Shown one piece after another: positions 30,170-40,732 of a DNA stretch of 45,603 bases (positions are counted from its first letter, which is position 1; every line of letters starts with the position of its first letter). The stretch spans positions 1 to 45,603 of the forward strand of contig JAJYMC010000035.1 of assembly GCA_021787335.1 (NCBI GenBank). The letters are read 5' to 3'. The notes under the pieces are model-generated. The model did not search any database, was not told the DNA's origin, and worked only from the letters and a program-made list of their open reading frames with translations. This DNA comes from Bacillota bacterium. Lineage in GTDB: Bacteria > Bacillota > Sulfobacillia > JAJYWN01 > JAJZPE01. Made by a program: the position numbers and the translations under genes.

Positions 30170-31228
30170 CTAGGTTATCCTTTTCCTCAGCAGGTTGCGG
30201 GGCGTCCTGCCCTGCCAGATTGCTACGAGGAGAAGACTGCTGAGGGTGCCAACCGCGAGCGCGGGCCCGGCCCCCCTGGCCACCGCGCCGGGGAGAGCCT
30301 GAGCCACTTGCTCAGGCAACAGGTAAGAGCCGGCGGATGAAGCGAGGAAAGCGATGACGATACCGGCGGTAGTCAGGGCGAGAGCTTCGGCCAGGTAGGC
30401 AGCCCCGACAACCCAGCCCGGGAGCCCCAGCGCCCGCAACAACCCGGATTGCCCTTCCCTCTCGATCATGGAAAGCCCCACCGAGTTCGCGATGCCAAGG
30501 CCGGCGATGACCAGAATCAGCGTGACCAGATTCGCTTCGAGTTGCTCGGTCGTGCTCTTTGCAGCTACGGAGGAGGATTGCATGGATTCCAGAGGTGAGA
30601 CCGCGGCGCCTGTCTGTCTGGCGAACCGCGCGGTCCAGTCAATCACCGACGTTCCCGGTTTCAGCCCTACCAGGAACCTCACTTCGGCGTCTTTCGGAAA
30701 GGCGGTCGGGGCCATGGGAATTAGGATCATCGGCCATAGGTCGTCATCCGATATCGCCGATACGGTCAGGTCAAGGGCGGTGGAGCCGGTCGCACTGGGT
30801 TCGAAGGGCGAAAAGCGCGAGCCGGCGACCAGGCCGGCCGAATCCGATAGGGAGCGCGGCACTATGGCACCGCCATCGGGACGTTCGCTCCCCGGCTCAA
30901 GGGCAGGAGCCACCAGCCTCGAGCTGGCGGAATACCGCAGGAGCTTGACCGCGGTTGTGCCGACGAATCCATCAGAAATGACGACCCTCTCCGCGGCCAG
31001 GACGGAAGCCGATGGCGACAGCGCGCCTTCGGTTTTGGCCACGTCGCCCTTCGGGGCGACGATGACCAGTCTGGGCTGCCCGGGCAGGTAGAGGCTCTCT
31101 GAAACGATGCTCCGGCCGTAAGCCATAAAGAGGCCATTGATCACCAGGGCCGCCGCGACAGTCAGGATCGTGAATGCGCTCCTCCCACGGCTTATGAGGC
31201 AGTTCCGCAGGACCAGCCTAGCCCACAT
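30170..31228 (-). CDS. FtsX-like ABC transporter permease (second permease)
   Basis: 352 aa from ATG 31228 (MWARLVLRNCLISRGR), which overlaps the ATPase stop by 11 bases. It follows the MacB/LolCE layout: one N-terminal transmembrane helix (FTILTVAAALVINGLFMA), a large extracytoplasmic domain of about 200 residues, then three C-terminal helices (LVTLILVIAGLGIANSVGLS, AAYLAEALALTTAGIVIAFL and ALAVGTLSSLLLVAIW). The IEREGQSGLLRALGLPG coupling segment contacts the ATPase. It works with the neighbouring ATPase and permease, probably as a mechanotransmission or lipoprotein/peptide export system. Confidence 0.85.
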   Translation of the reverse strand: MWARLVLRNCLISRGRSAFTILTVAAALVINGLFMAYGRSIVSESLYLPGQPRLVIVAPKGDVAKTEGALSPSASVLAAERVVISDGFVGTTAVKLLRYSASSRLVAPALEPGSERPDGGAIVPRSLSDSAGLVAGSRFSPFEPSATGSTALDLTVSAISDDDLWPMILIPMAPTAFPKDAEVRFLVGLKPGTSVIDWTARFARQTGAAVSPLESMQSSSVAAKSTTEQLEANLVTLILVIAGLGIANSVGLSMIEREGQSGLLRALGLPGWVVGAAYLAEALALTTAGIVIAFLASSAGSYLLPEQVAQALPGAVARGAGPALAVGTLSSLLLVAIWQGRTPRNLLRKRIT

Positions 31229-31919
31229 GACTGAGCCCTCCGTCGAGCAGGGCACCGTCCTTCAAGGCCAGATTCACGTCGGCCCGCCCGGCGAGTTCAA
31301 GGTTGTGAGTGGCGACCACGCAGGAACTGCCATTGGTGCGGCACAGTTCAAGGAGAAGGTCGGTGACCACCGCTCCGTTGGCGCTGTCCAGATCGCCCGT
31401 GGGCTCATCGGCCAGCAACAGCGAGGGACGGGAAACGAGGGCCCGGGCAATGGCCACCCGCTGTTCCTCGCCGCCTGAGAGCTGAGCGGGGCGATGGCTC
31501 CGCCGCTCAGACATCCCGACGCGTTCCAATAACTCGTCTGTCCTTAGGCGCGCCTGGCGCCAAGGCAATCCGGAGATGCGGGCGGATAACAGAACGTTCT
31601 CAAAGGCGCTGAGGGCCGGCAGGAGGTTAAAGGATTGGAAGATGAAGGCGATCTCTTTTCGCCGGAGCACCCCCAGTTGCGTTTCGGTCATGGCGCCATA
31701 GGCCTTCCCCGCGAAGGTGATCTCCCCGGAGGTCGGCCGGTCGAGTCCGCCGAGCACGCCCAGAAGGGTCGACTTGCCTGAGCCGGAGTAGCCCGTGACC
31801 GCGATGACCTGACCGGGAAGGACCGACAGCGAAACGTCCCGGAGGGCGTCAATCGTCCGGCCGCCAAGCCGGTAGACCTTCGCCAGGTGACTTGCTTCCA
31901 ACAGGGCGCCCTCAGTCAT
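31218..31919 (-). CDS. ABC transporter ATPase (MacB/LolD family)
   Basis: 233 aa soluble ATPase. Walker A GYSGSGKSTLLGVLGGLDRP, Q-loop IFQSFNLLPALSAFENVLL, signature LSGGEEQRVAIARAL, Walker B LLLADEPTGDLDS and H-loop VVATHNLELA. The LGGLDRPTSG and DEPTGDLD wording is typical of the LolD/MacB branch that pairs with FtsX-type permeases. It overlaps both flanking permease genes by 8 and 11 bases, so all three are translated as a unit. Confidence 0.92.
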   Translation of the reverse strand: MTEGALLEASHLAKVYRLGGRTIDALRDVSLSVLPGQVIAVTGYSGSGKSTLLGVLGGLDRPTSGEITFAGKAYGAMTETQLGVLRRKEIAFIFQSFNLLPALSAFENVLLSARISGLPWRQARLRTDELLERVGMSERRSHRPAQLSGGEEQRVAIARALVSRPSLLLADEPTGDLDSANGAVVTDLLLELCRTNGSSCVVATHNLELAGRADVNLALKDGALLDGGLSHVG

Positions 31920-33084
31920 TCCTCATCACCTCCAGCACCGAGTATCGGGTGGCCCAGACCGTTGGCAGAGCGATGGACAGCAACGTCACTGCCATGGCCA
32001 GGGCCACCACATAGAGGAAAGTGTTCAGGGAGAACACCATCCCGAACTGTCCAAAGGCCGATCCCAGGAAAGAGCCGAGAAGGTATCCGCCCAAAGTGCC
32101 GAGGCCCGTGGCCGAGAGGGCTTCGACCATGAAGACAGCGACGATAGCCTTTGGCCCGATGCCGATGGCCTTCATCAGGGCCACTTCCCGCCGTCTCAGC
32201 CTGATGACCGTCAGCAGCGTGTTGACGACGGCCAGGCAGCCGACGACCAAAGCCAGGCTGATGATGGTCACCGCGGCCCTCTGGAGCTTGGCGCTTTCCA
32301 CGTCGATGGTCTCGAGAATCTGAGCGGTGGTCAGTACGGTGAACTCCGGAGCCGCCCTCCTGACCCGTTCGGCAACCCGGTCGACGGCGGCTGGGTCATC
32401 CACTTTGACGCCGAGCCAGAGAACCTCATCCGTGCCGACCGCTTTCTGAAGGAAACTCAGCGGGACGTAGGGCAGGTCGTTGCCGATTCGCTCGGCGGTT
32501 GTCCCGATGATTTCAAGTTCATAATCCGTTCCTCGCGCAAGGTCGGTGGTGAATTCCCGGCCGTCGATGGCAGCCGGAATGCGCATCCGAACGGCAGATA
32601 GACCCGAGAAGAACTGTTCGCCTCGGGGGACCACGACCCTGGGCAAGCCCTCATCGTCTTCGCTCAACAAGCGGCCGGTATAGAGCGTGGGAAGGAATCG
32701 ATTGTCGATTGGGGACCGCCCCAGGAGGGTGACCATCGCCCCTTGTTTCTGGCCGTAGGGGTAGGCGTAGGTCGTGATGAGAAGGTTCCGCGTCACCCTC
32801 AGGTCCGGAAGTTCCCTCAGGAGTTCCTGGGGGTCGAAGACCTTGAGCGCGGGAAGGTCGGCGAACACTCCTCCTGGCCTGGCGGACAGGTCCAACGCCC
32901 CCGACATCACCATGATGTCGCCGCCCGCGAACTGCGTGATCGGTCTGGCCCCGACCCTCCTGAGCATGGAGACGCCGGTCAGGGTGGTCGATACGAGCAG
33001 GACCGCCAAGCCGACGCCGCCGATCGCGAGCAGGTACCTCGCGGCGTTCAAGCGGATGTTCCGCCTCCAGAGAAGGAAAAGCAA
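31912..33084 (-). CDS. FtsX-like ABC transporter permease (first permease)
   Basis: 390 aa from a TTG at 33084 with AAGGGCGG upstream; an ATG at 33132 lies inside the terminator of the preceding operon and is unlikely. N-terminal helix AARYLLAIGGVGLAVLLVST, an outer domain of about 220 residues, and three C-terminal helices (AAVTIISLALVVGCLAVVNT, AIVAVFMVEALSATGLGTLG and TFLYVVALAMAVTLLSIALP). The RLRRREVALMKAIGIGPKAI coupling segment is MacB/FtsX-like. It is the first gene of the three-gene export operon. Confidence 0.87.
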   Translation of the reverse strand: MLFLLWRRNIRLNAARYLLAIGGVGLAVLLVSTTLTGVSMLRRVGARPITQFAGGDIMVMSGALDLSARPGGVFADLPALKVFDPQELLRELPDLRVTRNLLITTYAYPYGQKQGAMVTLLGRSPIDNRFLPTLYTGRLLSEDDEGLPRVVVPRGEQFFSGLSAVRMRIPAAIDGREFTTDLARGTDYELEIIGTTAERIGNDLPYVPLSFLQKAVGTDEVLWLGVKVDDPAAVDRVAERVRRAAPEFTVLTTAQILETIDVESAKLQRAAVTIISLALVVGCLAVVNTLLTVIRLRRREVALMKAIGIGPKAIVAVFMVEALSATGLGTLGGYLLGSFLGSAFGQFGMVFSLNTFLYVVALAMAVTLLSIALPTVWATRYSVLEVMRND

Positions 33085-33118
33085 AGCATCACCGCCCTTC
33101 TGCCAAGCCGTGAAGACA

Positions 33119-33143
33119 AAAACCCGCCACAAGAGCGGGTTTT
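33119..33143 (-). terminator. Terminator of the aromatic/HAAT transporter operon
   Basis: Minus strand: AAAACCCGC / GCGGGTTTT stem with loop TCTTGTG, then TTGTC. It begins 35 bases after the stop codon of the fused transporter gene and just before the FtsX operon. Confidence 0.85.
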
Positions 33144-33177
33144 CTGGTATTTACCACCTTTTGGCTTACGTATTCTC

Positions 33178-35931
<2,754 letters not shown>

Positions 35932-35943
35932 CAGCTCTCCCCC

Positions 35944-36933
35944 CTACGCCCTGGTCGTGGCCACCCGACCGAACAGGCCGGCCGGCTTGACCAGGAGCAC
36001 CAGGATGAGGACGCCGAAGGTGATGACATCGCGGTAGACCGGGGAGATGTAGGTCACGCCCAGGCTCTCGACGACGCCCAGGACGAGGCCGCCGATGGCC
36101 GCCCCGCGAAGGTCGCCGATGCCGCCGAGGACGGCCGCGGTGAAGGCCTTCATCCCGGCCCCGAAGCCCATGAAGAAGTCCACCTGAGTATAGTAGACGC
36201 CGACGAGCACGCCGCCCGCGCCGGCCAGGGCGGACCCGAGGAAGAAGACGGTGGCCACGACGCGGTCGGGGTCGAGGCCGCAGAAGGCCGCCGCTTCGCG
36301 ATCCTCGGCCGTGGCCCGCATCGCCCGGCCCATCGGGGTCTTGCGGACGAGCCACTCGAGCCCGACCATCAGGACCAGCGAGGCCACGAGCATCAGCAGG
36401 CGCGGCCCGGACAGGACCACCCCGCCGAGGGATAGGGACCAGGACAGGTTGAGGGCGGCCCCGGCCGGGTAGACCTTCGGCCGCGTGCCGAAGACGAGCA
36501 TGGCCGCGTTCTCGAGGATGATGGAGACGCCGAGGGCGCTGATCAGCGGGGCCAGGCGCGAAGCCCGCCGCAGCGGCCGGTAGGCGAAGCGCTCGATGGC
36601 CAGGCCGAGGAAGCCCGACCCGACGGCGGCGGCCACGAGCATCAGGGCCAGGAGGGCGGGCCCGGTGAACAGCCCGAGCCCGAGCCCGCCCGCGCCCGTC
36701 CCCGCGCCACCGGCGGCGGCCCCGGCGGCCAGGAGCGCCGCCAGGCCCCAACCGATGTAGGCCCCGACCATGAACACGTCGCCGTGAGCGAAGTTGAGCA
36801 TCCCGAGGACGCCGTAGACCATCGAGTAGCCGAGGGCGATGAGGGAGTATAGGCTGCCGACGGTCAGCCCGTTGAGGACGGCCTGCAGGAAGGTCGTCAG
36901 CGCGGAGGTCGCGGCCCCGGAAGAAGCGCCCAT
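35944..36933 (-). CDS. livH: HAAT-family ABC transporter permease LivH
   Basis: 329 aa membrane protein with about eight helices. LNGLTVGSLYSLIALGYSMV followed by YGVLGMLNFAHGDVFMVGAY is the LivH signature, as is RAMRATAEDREAAAFCGLDP, the cytosolic coupling helix that touches the ATPase. A Gly/Ala-rich loop (about 65-90) is longer than usual. It is the heterodimer partner of the LivM half in the fused protein encoded 12 bases downstream. The binding-protein gene ends one base before its ATG. Confidence 0.93.
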   Translation of the reverse strand: MGASSGAATSALTTFLQAVLNGLTVGSLYSLIALGYSMVYGVLGMLNFAHGDVFMVGAYIGWGLAALLAAGAAAGGAGTGAGGLGLGLFTGPALLALMLVAAAVGSGFLGLAIERFAYRPLRRASRLAPLISALGVSIILENAAMLVFGTRPKVYPAGAALNLSWSLSLGGVVLSGPRLLMLVASLVLMVGLEWLVRKTPMGRAMRATAEDREAAAFCGLDPDRVVATVFFLGSALAGAGGVLVGVYYTQVDFFMGFGAGMKAFTAAVLGGIGDLRGAAIGGLVLGVVESLGVTYISPVYRDVITFGVLILVLLVKPAGLFGRVATTRA

Positions 36934-36934
36934 C

Positions 36935-38104
36935 TTACTCCCCCGCCCTCCCGACGAGGACGAAGTCCCCGCTCTTGACCTGGAAGATGAAGATGCTCCC
37001 GCCAGTCATGTCGCCGTGGTCGTCGAAGCCGATGGGCGCGCCGAGGATGCCGACGTAGCCCTTGGTCCCGTGGACGCCCGCCAGGACGTCGGCCCGGGTC
37101 ACCTTGCCGTCATGGGCCGCCGCCGCGTCGGCGATGCCCTTGAGGAGGATGTTGGTGGCCTCGTAGCTCTGCCCGGCGAAGATGCTCATCCCGCCGTACT
37201 TGGCCTCGAAGCGGGCCACGAAGTCCTTGGCCGCGGGGACGTCCTTGAGGGACGGCGTGATGCTGGTGACGTAGGCCCCTTCGAGGGCCGGCCCGCCCGC
37301 CTTGGCGAACTGGTCGCGCTCGTAAAGCCCGTCGCCGCCCATGATTCCGGCGGTGATGCCGGCCGCCCGCATCTGCTTGGCGATCATCGCCCCCTGGGCC
37401 GGGTCGGGGAGAGCCAGGAAGACGAGGTCGGCGCCGGAGGCCTTGACCCGGCCGAGGATGGGCGAGAATTCCTTGTCGTCGGACGTCACCTGGCCGCGGG
37501 TCACGCTGGACAGGCCGAGCTTCGGCAGGGTCGCCGCGACCTGGTCGGCCAGGCCCTGACCATAGGTACTCTTATCGTCGATGATGAAGACCTTCTTGGC
37601 CTTGATCTGCTCGGCGATGAAGCGGGCCGCCGCCGGCCCCTGCTGGTCGTCGCGCGGGCAGACCCGGTGCATGACCTTGTAGCCGCTCTCGGTCAGGGCC
37701 GTGTTGGTCGCCGACTGGGAGATGATGACCAGACCGGCCTTTTCGTAGATGGGTAGAGCGGCGTTGACGGTGCCGCTGTTCATCGGGCCGATGACCCCGA
37801 CCAAGGACTTGTCGGCGGCCAGCTTCTCCGCGGCCACCGTGGCCTTGGCCGGCTCGGCGCCGTCATCGGCGACGACCACCTTGACCTTGACCCCCTTGAG
37901 CTTGCCGGAGGCGTTGAACTCGTCGACGGCCATCTTAATGGCGTTCAGCGAGTCGAGGCCGATCTTGGACAGCGACCCGGTGAACGGGCCGGCCGCCCCG
38001 ATCTTGATCGTCCCCTGGCCGCTCGAGCAGCCAGCCAGAGCGGCCGGGACGGCCAGGGCCAGAGCGGTGATGAGGATGAGCGACAGCGCTTTCTTGACGG
38101 ACAT
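36935..38104 (-). CDS. livK: HAAT-family ABC transporter substrate-binding lipoprotein
   Basis: 389 aa. Lipoprotein signal peptide with lipobox LAGC (Cys about residue 26), then a type I periplasmic-binding fold with two lobes: IKIGAAGPFTGSLSKIG, VIGPMNSGTVNAALPIYEKA, VIISQSATNTALTESGYKVM, KKVFIIDDKSTYGQGLADQV and GDGLYERDQFAKAGGPALEG are typical of LivJ/LivK. The ligand cannot be read from sequence. The Trp-type T-box immediately upstream (38213-38531) argues for tryptophan or another aromatic amino acid rather than Leu/Ile/Val. The ATG is preceded by GGGAGGGG. Confidence 0.93.
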   Translation of the reverse strand: MSVKKALSLILITALALAVPAALAGCSSGQGTIKIGAAGPFTGSLSKIGLDSLNAIKMAVDEFNASGKLKGVKVKVVVADDGAEPAKATVAAEKLAADKSLVGVIGPMNSGTVNAALPIYEKAGLVIISQSATNTALTESGYKVMHRVCPRDDQQGPAAARFIAEQIKAKKVFIIDDKSTYGQGLADQVAATLPKLGLSSVTRGQVTSDDKEFSPILGRVKASGADLVFLALPDPAQGAMIAKQMRAAGITAGIMGGDGLYERDQFAKAGGPALEGAYVTSITPSLKDVPAAKDFVARFEAKYGGMSIFAGQSYEATNILLKGIADAAAAHDGKVTRADVLAGVHGTKGYVGILGAPIGFDDHGDMTGGSIFIFQVKSGDFVLVGRAGE

Positions 38105-38212
38105 TGGAACCCCTCCCTGTTTGGCCCGCGCGTCGCGGATCGCGCCCGCGGGCTACTTGTGGACCTGTTGGTCCGAGAGGAGCGGGGGCTGCGGGCCGGA
38201 AGCCCATCGGCG

Positions 38213-38254
38213 GAAAACAAAAAGCCTCCGTCCCTAAAAAGGGGACGGAGGCTT
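38213..38254 (-). terminator. T-box regulated terminator
   Basis: Minus strand: AAGCCTCCGTCCC-loop-GGGACGGAGGCTT stem of 13 bp, then TTTTTGTTTT. Its 5' arm (CCGTCCC) also serves as the 3' arm of the antiterminator, so it forms when the T-box tRNA is charged. Confidence 0.95.
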
Positions 38255-38531
38255 GCTTCCGCGGTGCCACCCCGATTGGCGTCCAAAGAACAGACGCCCT
38301 CTCGTCACGGGTACCAACATACCCGCTCCCGGTTAACGGCCGGAGCTCCGGCTACCCCTGATGGCTCGGCGACGCGTTCCGCGGACGCGGTCTCGGCGCG
38401 AGGTCCATTCGGGTTGCGGCTCACGGGCCCATTCGACTCGCTCGCTCGGACCGGTCTCCCACTGTCACCGGCTCGCTTGGCGGAGCTACCGCGGGTCTAC
38501 TCTCCCCGTTCATCGCTCTTGTCTGCTGTTG
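38213..38531 (-). ncRNA. T-box leader with tryptophan (UGG) specifier
   Basis: tRNA-sensing leader on the minus strand. The T-box sequence GGGGTGGCACCGCGG lies at 38259-38273. Stem I has base helix CGGG (38505-38508) with CCCG (38424-38427), the AGAGTA S-turn strand (38498-38503), and opposite it GAA-TGG-G, with specifier TGG at 38429-38431 and closing pairs GAC/GTC. The distal loop CCGGTGACAGTGGGAGACCGG has the expected AG-bulge neighbour AAGCGAG. The antiterminator bulge UGGC pairs with tRNA 3' end GCCA, matching the G73 of bacterial tRNA-Trp (Leu, Ile and Val tRNAs carry A73). Uncharged tRNA-Trp should allow transcription of the downstream transporter genes. Confidence 0.9.
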
Positions 38532-38537
38532 GCAGTA

Positions 38538-38567
38538 ATAATACCCCAGAGCCCGGACGGCTGTCAA
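38538..38567 (-). promoter_or_regulatory. Promoter of the T-box / transporter operon
   Basis: Minus strand: perfect TTGACA at 38567-38562, 18-base spacer, TATTAT at 38543-38538. The -35 box overlaps the stop codon of aroQ. Transcription would start near 38531, right at the T-box leader. Read-through from the aro operon would pass the same T-box. Confidence 0.8.
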
Positions 38568-39061
38568 GCGTGAGTCGTAGATTTGTCGTGAGTCGTAGAT
38601 TTGTGAGTCGTAGATTCTTCCGAGAGCAGCCTGGCGATGGCCTGGACGGCCAGCTCATAGGCGTTTGCGCCGAGCCCGGCGATGAATCCGGTCGCCGCCT
38701 TGGCGGTCACCGACCGGCGCCTGAACGGCTCGCGGGCGAAGATGTTCGACAGGTGGACCTCGATGACCGGCGCGGCGCAGGCGGCCACGGCGTCCAGCAG
38801 GGCGATGGAGTAGTGGGTGTAGGCCCCCGGGTTGAAGATGATCCCGACGAAGCCCTCCTCGTCGGCGTGGTTCAGGGCGGCGACGAGTTCCCCTTCCCCG
38901 TCGTGCTGGCGGAAGTCGCAATCGAACCCCAGGAGGTCGGCCTGAGCCTCGACGCGGGCGTTGAGTTCGGACAGGGTCAGGCGCCCGTAGACGCCCGGCT
39001 CGCGGCGCCCGAGGATGCCCAGGTTCGGTCCGTTGAGGACGAGCAGTTTCGGTCTTGGCAC
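38564..39061 (-). CDS. aroQ: 3-dehydroquinate dehydratase, type II
   Basis: 165 aa. Third step of the shikimate pathway: 3-dehydroquinate to 3-dehydroshikimate. The active-site Arg20 and Tyr25 lie in LGRREPGVYG, followed by IIFNPGAYTHYSIAL and the His103 segment EVHLSNIFAREPFRRRS. The normal enzyme ends at about residue 147. The last 16 residues are three STTH repeats (STTHKSTTHDKSTTHA) encoded by 16-base direct repeats at 38570-38617, an unusual tail. It follows aroKB by 3 bases and its stop overlaps the next promoter. Confidence 0.95.
   Translation of the reverse strand: MPRPKLLVLNGPNLGILGRREPGVYGRLTLSELNARVEAQADLLGFDCDFRQHDGEGELVAALNHADEEGFVGIIFNPGAYTHYSIALLDAVAACAAPVIEVHLSNIFAREPFRRRSVTAKAATGFIAGLGANAYELAVQAIARLLSEESTTHKSTTHDKSTTHA
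38570..38617 (-). repeat. Three 15-16-bp direct repeats at the 3' end of aroQ
   Basis: GTGAGTCGTAGATTTG at 38570-38585 and 38588-38603, and GTGAGTCGTAGATTC at 38603-38617. They encode the STTH repeats of the AroQ tail. Probable slippage product; copy number may vary between strains. Confidence 0.8.
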
Positions 39062-39064
39062 GGA

Positions 39065-40732
39065 TCACTGCACCTCGATTCGGTTGGCTTCTTCACAGGC
39101 GCTGAGGACTTCCTCCGGGTCGACCGCGCGCCCGAGTTCGACGACGCCGGGCTCGCGCGGCAGGACCATGCGGACGATCCCCGCGCGGTTCTTCTTGTCG
39201 GCGGTGAGGCGGCGGATGAACTCGGCCCGATTCATGCGGGCGAAGGCCGCGCGCCCGGGGGCGAGGGTCAGGTCGAGGGCGCGGTAGAGCCTCAGGAGAC
39301 GGTCGAGGGCCGCGGGGCGGGCGAGCCCGGTCCGGACGGCGAGGACCGCTGAGACAGCGAGCCCGAAGGCCACGGCGTCCCCGTGGTTGGGGCGCGCGCC
39401 ATCGTAGGCCTCGATGGCGTGGCCGGCGGTGTGCCCGAGATTAAGCCGGGCGCGGTCGCCGGCCTCGCGGGGGTCGCCGGCGACGACCGCGACCTTGGCC
39501 CGCGCGCAGGCGGCGGCCAGGCGGGCCAGCGGGGCGGGCTCCCGGCGGAGCAGCGCGGCGGCTTCGTCCTCGAGGAGGCCGAGGATCGCCGGGTCGCAGG
39601 CCAGACCGGTCTTGACCGCTTCGACGAGCCCCTGGCGGAACTCCTCGTCGGGCAGGCACAGCAGCGGCTCGACGGCGGCGAAGACGCCGATGGGCTCATG
39701 GAAAGCGCCGGCCAGGTTCTTGACCCCGCCGACGTTGACGGCGGTCTTCCCGCCGATGGCGCTGTCAACCTGGGCCAGAAGCGTGGTCGGGACCTGGAGC
39801 ACGGGCACGCCGCGCATGTAGGTCGCGGCCGCAAAGCCGGCCAGGTCGCCGACGACCCCGCCGCCCAGGGCCACGACCAGCCCATCGCGGCCGAGGCCGG
39901 CTTCAGCCATGGCCGCGTGGATCGCCTCGACCTGGGCGAAGGACTTGGCGGCCTCGCCCGGCGGGAGCATGACGTCGACGGCTGCCCGGTGGCCGAAGAG
40001 GGCGGCCGTATGGGCGTCGGCGACGGTGAAGGTGGCCTGGCGACCGCACCCGGCGATGAAGGGGGGCAGGTCGTTGAGGTCGCCGCCGACGACCACGTCG
40101 TAGGTCGGGGCGTTGACGACGGAGCGCGGGGCGCCGTCGCGGGAGGCGGCGTTGAGGCCGGCTCCCGTGGCCCAGTCGACGAGGCGGTCCGCTACTTCAT
40201 CCAACGAAAGCGACGTGGTGTCGAGGGTCCAGTCGCCGGCGGCATAGACCGCCTGACGTTCGGTCATGAGGGCCTTGATCCGGTCCAGGGGCGCTTGGCC
40301 GGACAAGAGCGGCCGTCCGGCCCCTGGGTCGGAATCCGCCGAACTCGCCGCCAGGCGGCCGGCGACGCGTTCCGCGGTCGCCGTCAGCGTGACCACGAGG
40401 GAACGCTCGGCCAGGGCCCGGCGGTTGGCCGGGTCGAGGAAGGTGCCGCCGCCGGTGGCGATGACGACCCTCCGCAGGCCGGCCGCCCAACGCACGGCCT
40501 CGCGCTCGACGGCCCGGAAGCCCGCCTCCCCGACCTCCGCGAAGATGGCGGCCACGGACTTGCCGTGGGTCGTCTCGATGAGCCGGTCCAGATCGAGGAA
40601 GGGCAGGCTGAGACGCCTGGCGACGATGGCCCCAGCGCGGGTCTTGCCGGTGCCCATGAAGCCGGTGATGACCAGGCGTTCGGGGGCCGCGTGGCCGGCG
40701 ACACGGCCGTCCGCGGGCGGTGCTGCGCTCAT
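39065..40732 (-). CDS. aroKB: Shikimate kinase - 3-dehydroquinate synthase fusion (AroK-AroB)
   Basis: 555 aa bifunctional enzyme. Residues 18-190 are shikimate kinase: Walker A GFMGTGKT (24-31), shikimate-binding DLDRLIE, and ATGGGTFLDPANRRAL. Residues 205-555 are 3-dehydroquinate synthase: GGGVVGDLAGFAAATYMRG, PTTLLAQVDSAIGGKTAVNV, then EAVKTGL, NLGHTAGHAIEAYDGARPNH with zinc ligands, and LTADKKNRAGIVRMVLP. The enzymes catalyse steps 5 and 2 of the pathway. Fusions in this order exist in some bacteria. The ATG overlaps the aroC stop by 4 bases. The length and both active sites are intact. Confidence 0.95.
   Translation of the reverse strand: MSAAPPADGRVAGHAAPERLVITGFMGTGKTRAGAIVARRLSLPFLDLDRLIETTHGKSVAAIFAEVGEAGFRAVEREAVRWAAGLRRVVIATGGGTFLDPANRRALAERSLVVTLTATAERVAGRLAASSADSDPGAGRPLLSGQAPLDRIKALMTERQAVYAAGDWTLDTTSLSLDEVADRLVDWATGAGLNAASRDGAPRSVVNAPTYDVVVGGDLNDLPPFIAGCGRQATFTVADAHTAALFGHRAAVDVMLPPGEAAKSFAQVEAIHAAMAEAGLGRDGLVVALGGGVVGDLAGFAAATYMRGVPVLQVPTTLLAQVDSAIGGKTAVNVGGVKNLAGAFHEPIGVFAAVEPLLCLPDEEFRQGLVEAVKTGLACDPAILGLLEDEAAALLRREPAPLARLAAACARAKVAVVAGDPREAGDRARLNLGHTAGHAIEAYDGARPNHGDAVAFGLAVSAVLAVRTGLARPAALDRLLRLYRALDLTLAPGRAAFARMNRAEFIRRLTADKKNRAGIVRMVLPREPGVVELGRAVDPEEVLSACEEANRIEVQ

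Noticed and set aside
38401-38410. Second GAATGG in the T-box leader as the specifier
   Set aside because: It lies downstream of the closed Stem I and lacks the flanking helices; the copy at 38429-38434 fits the specifier loop.
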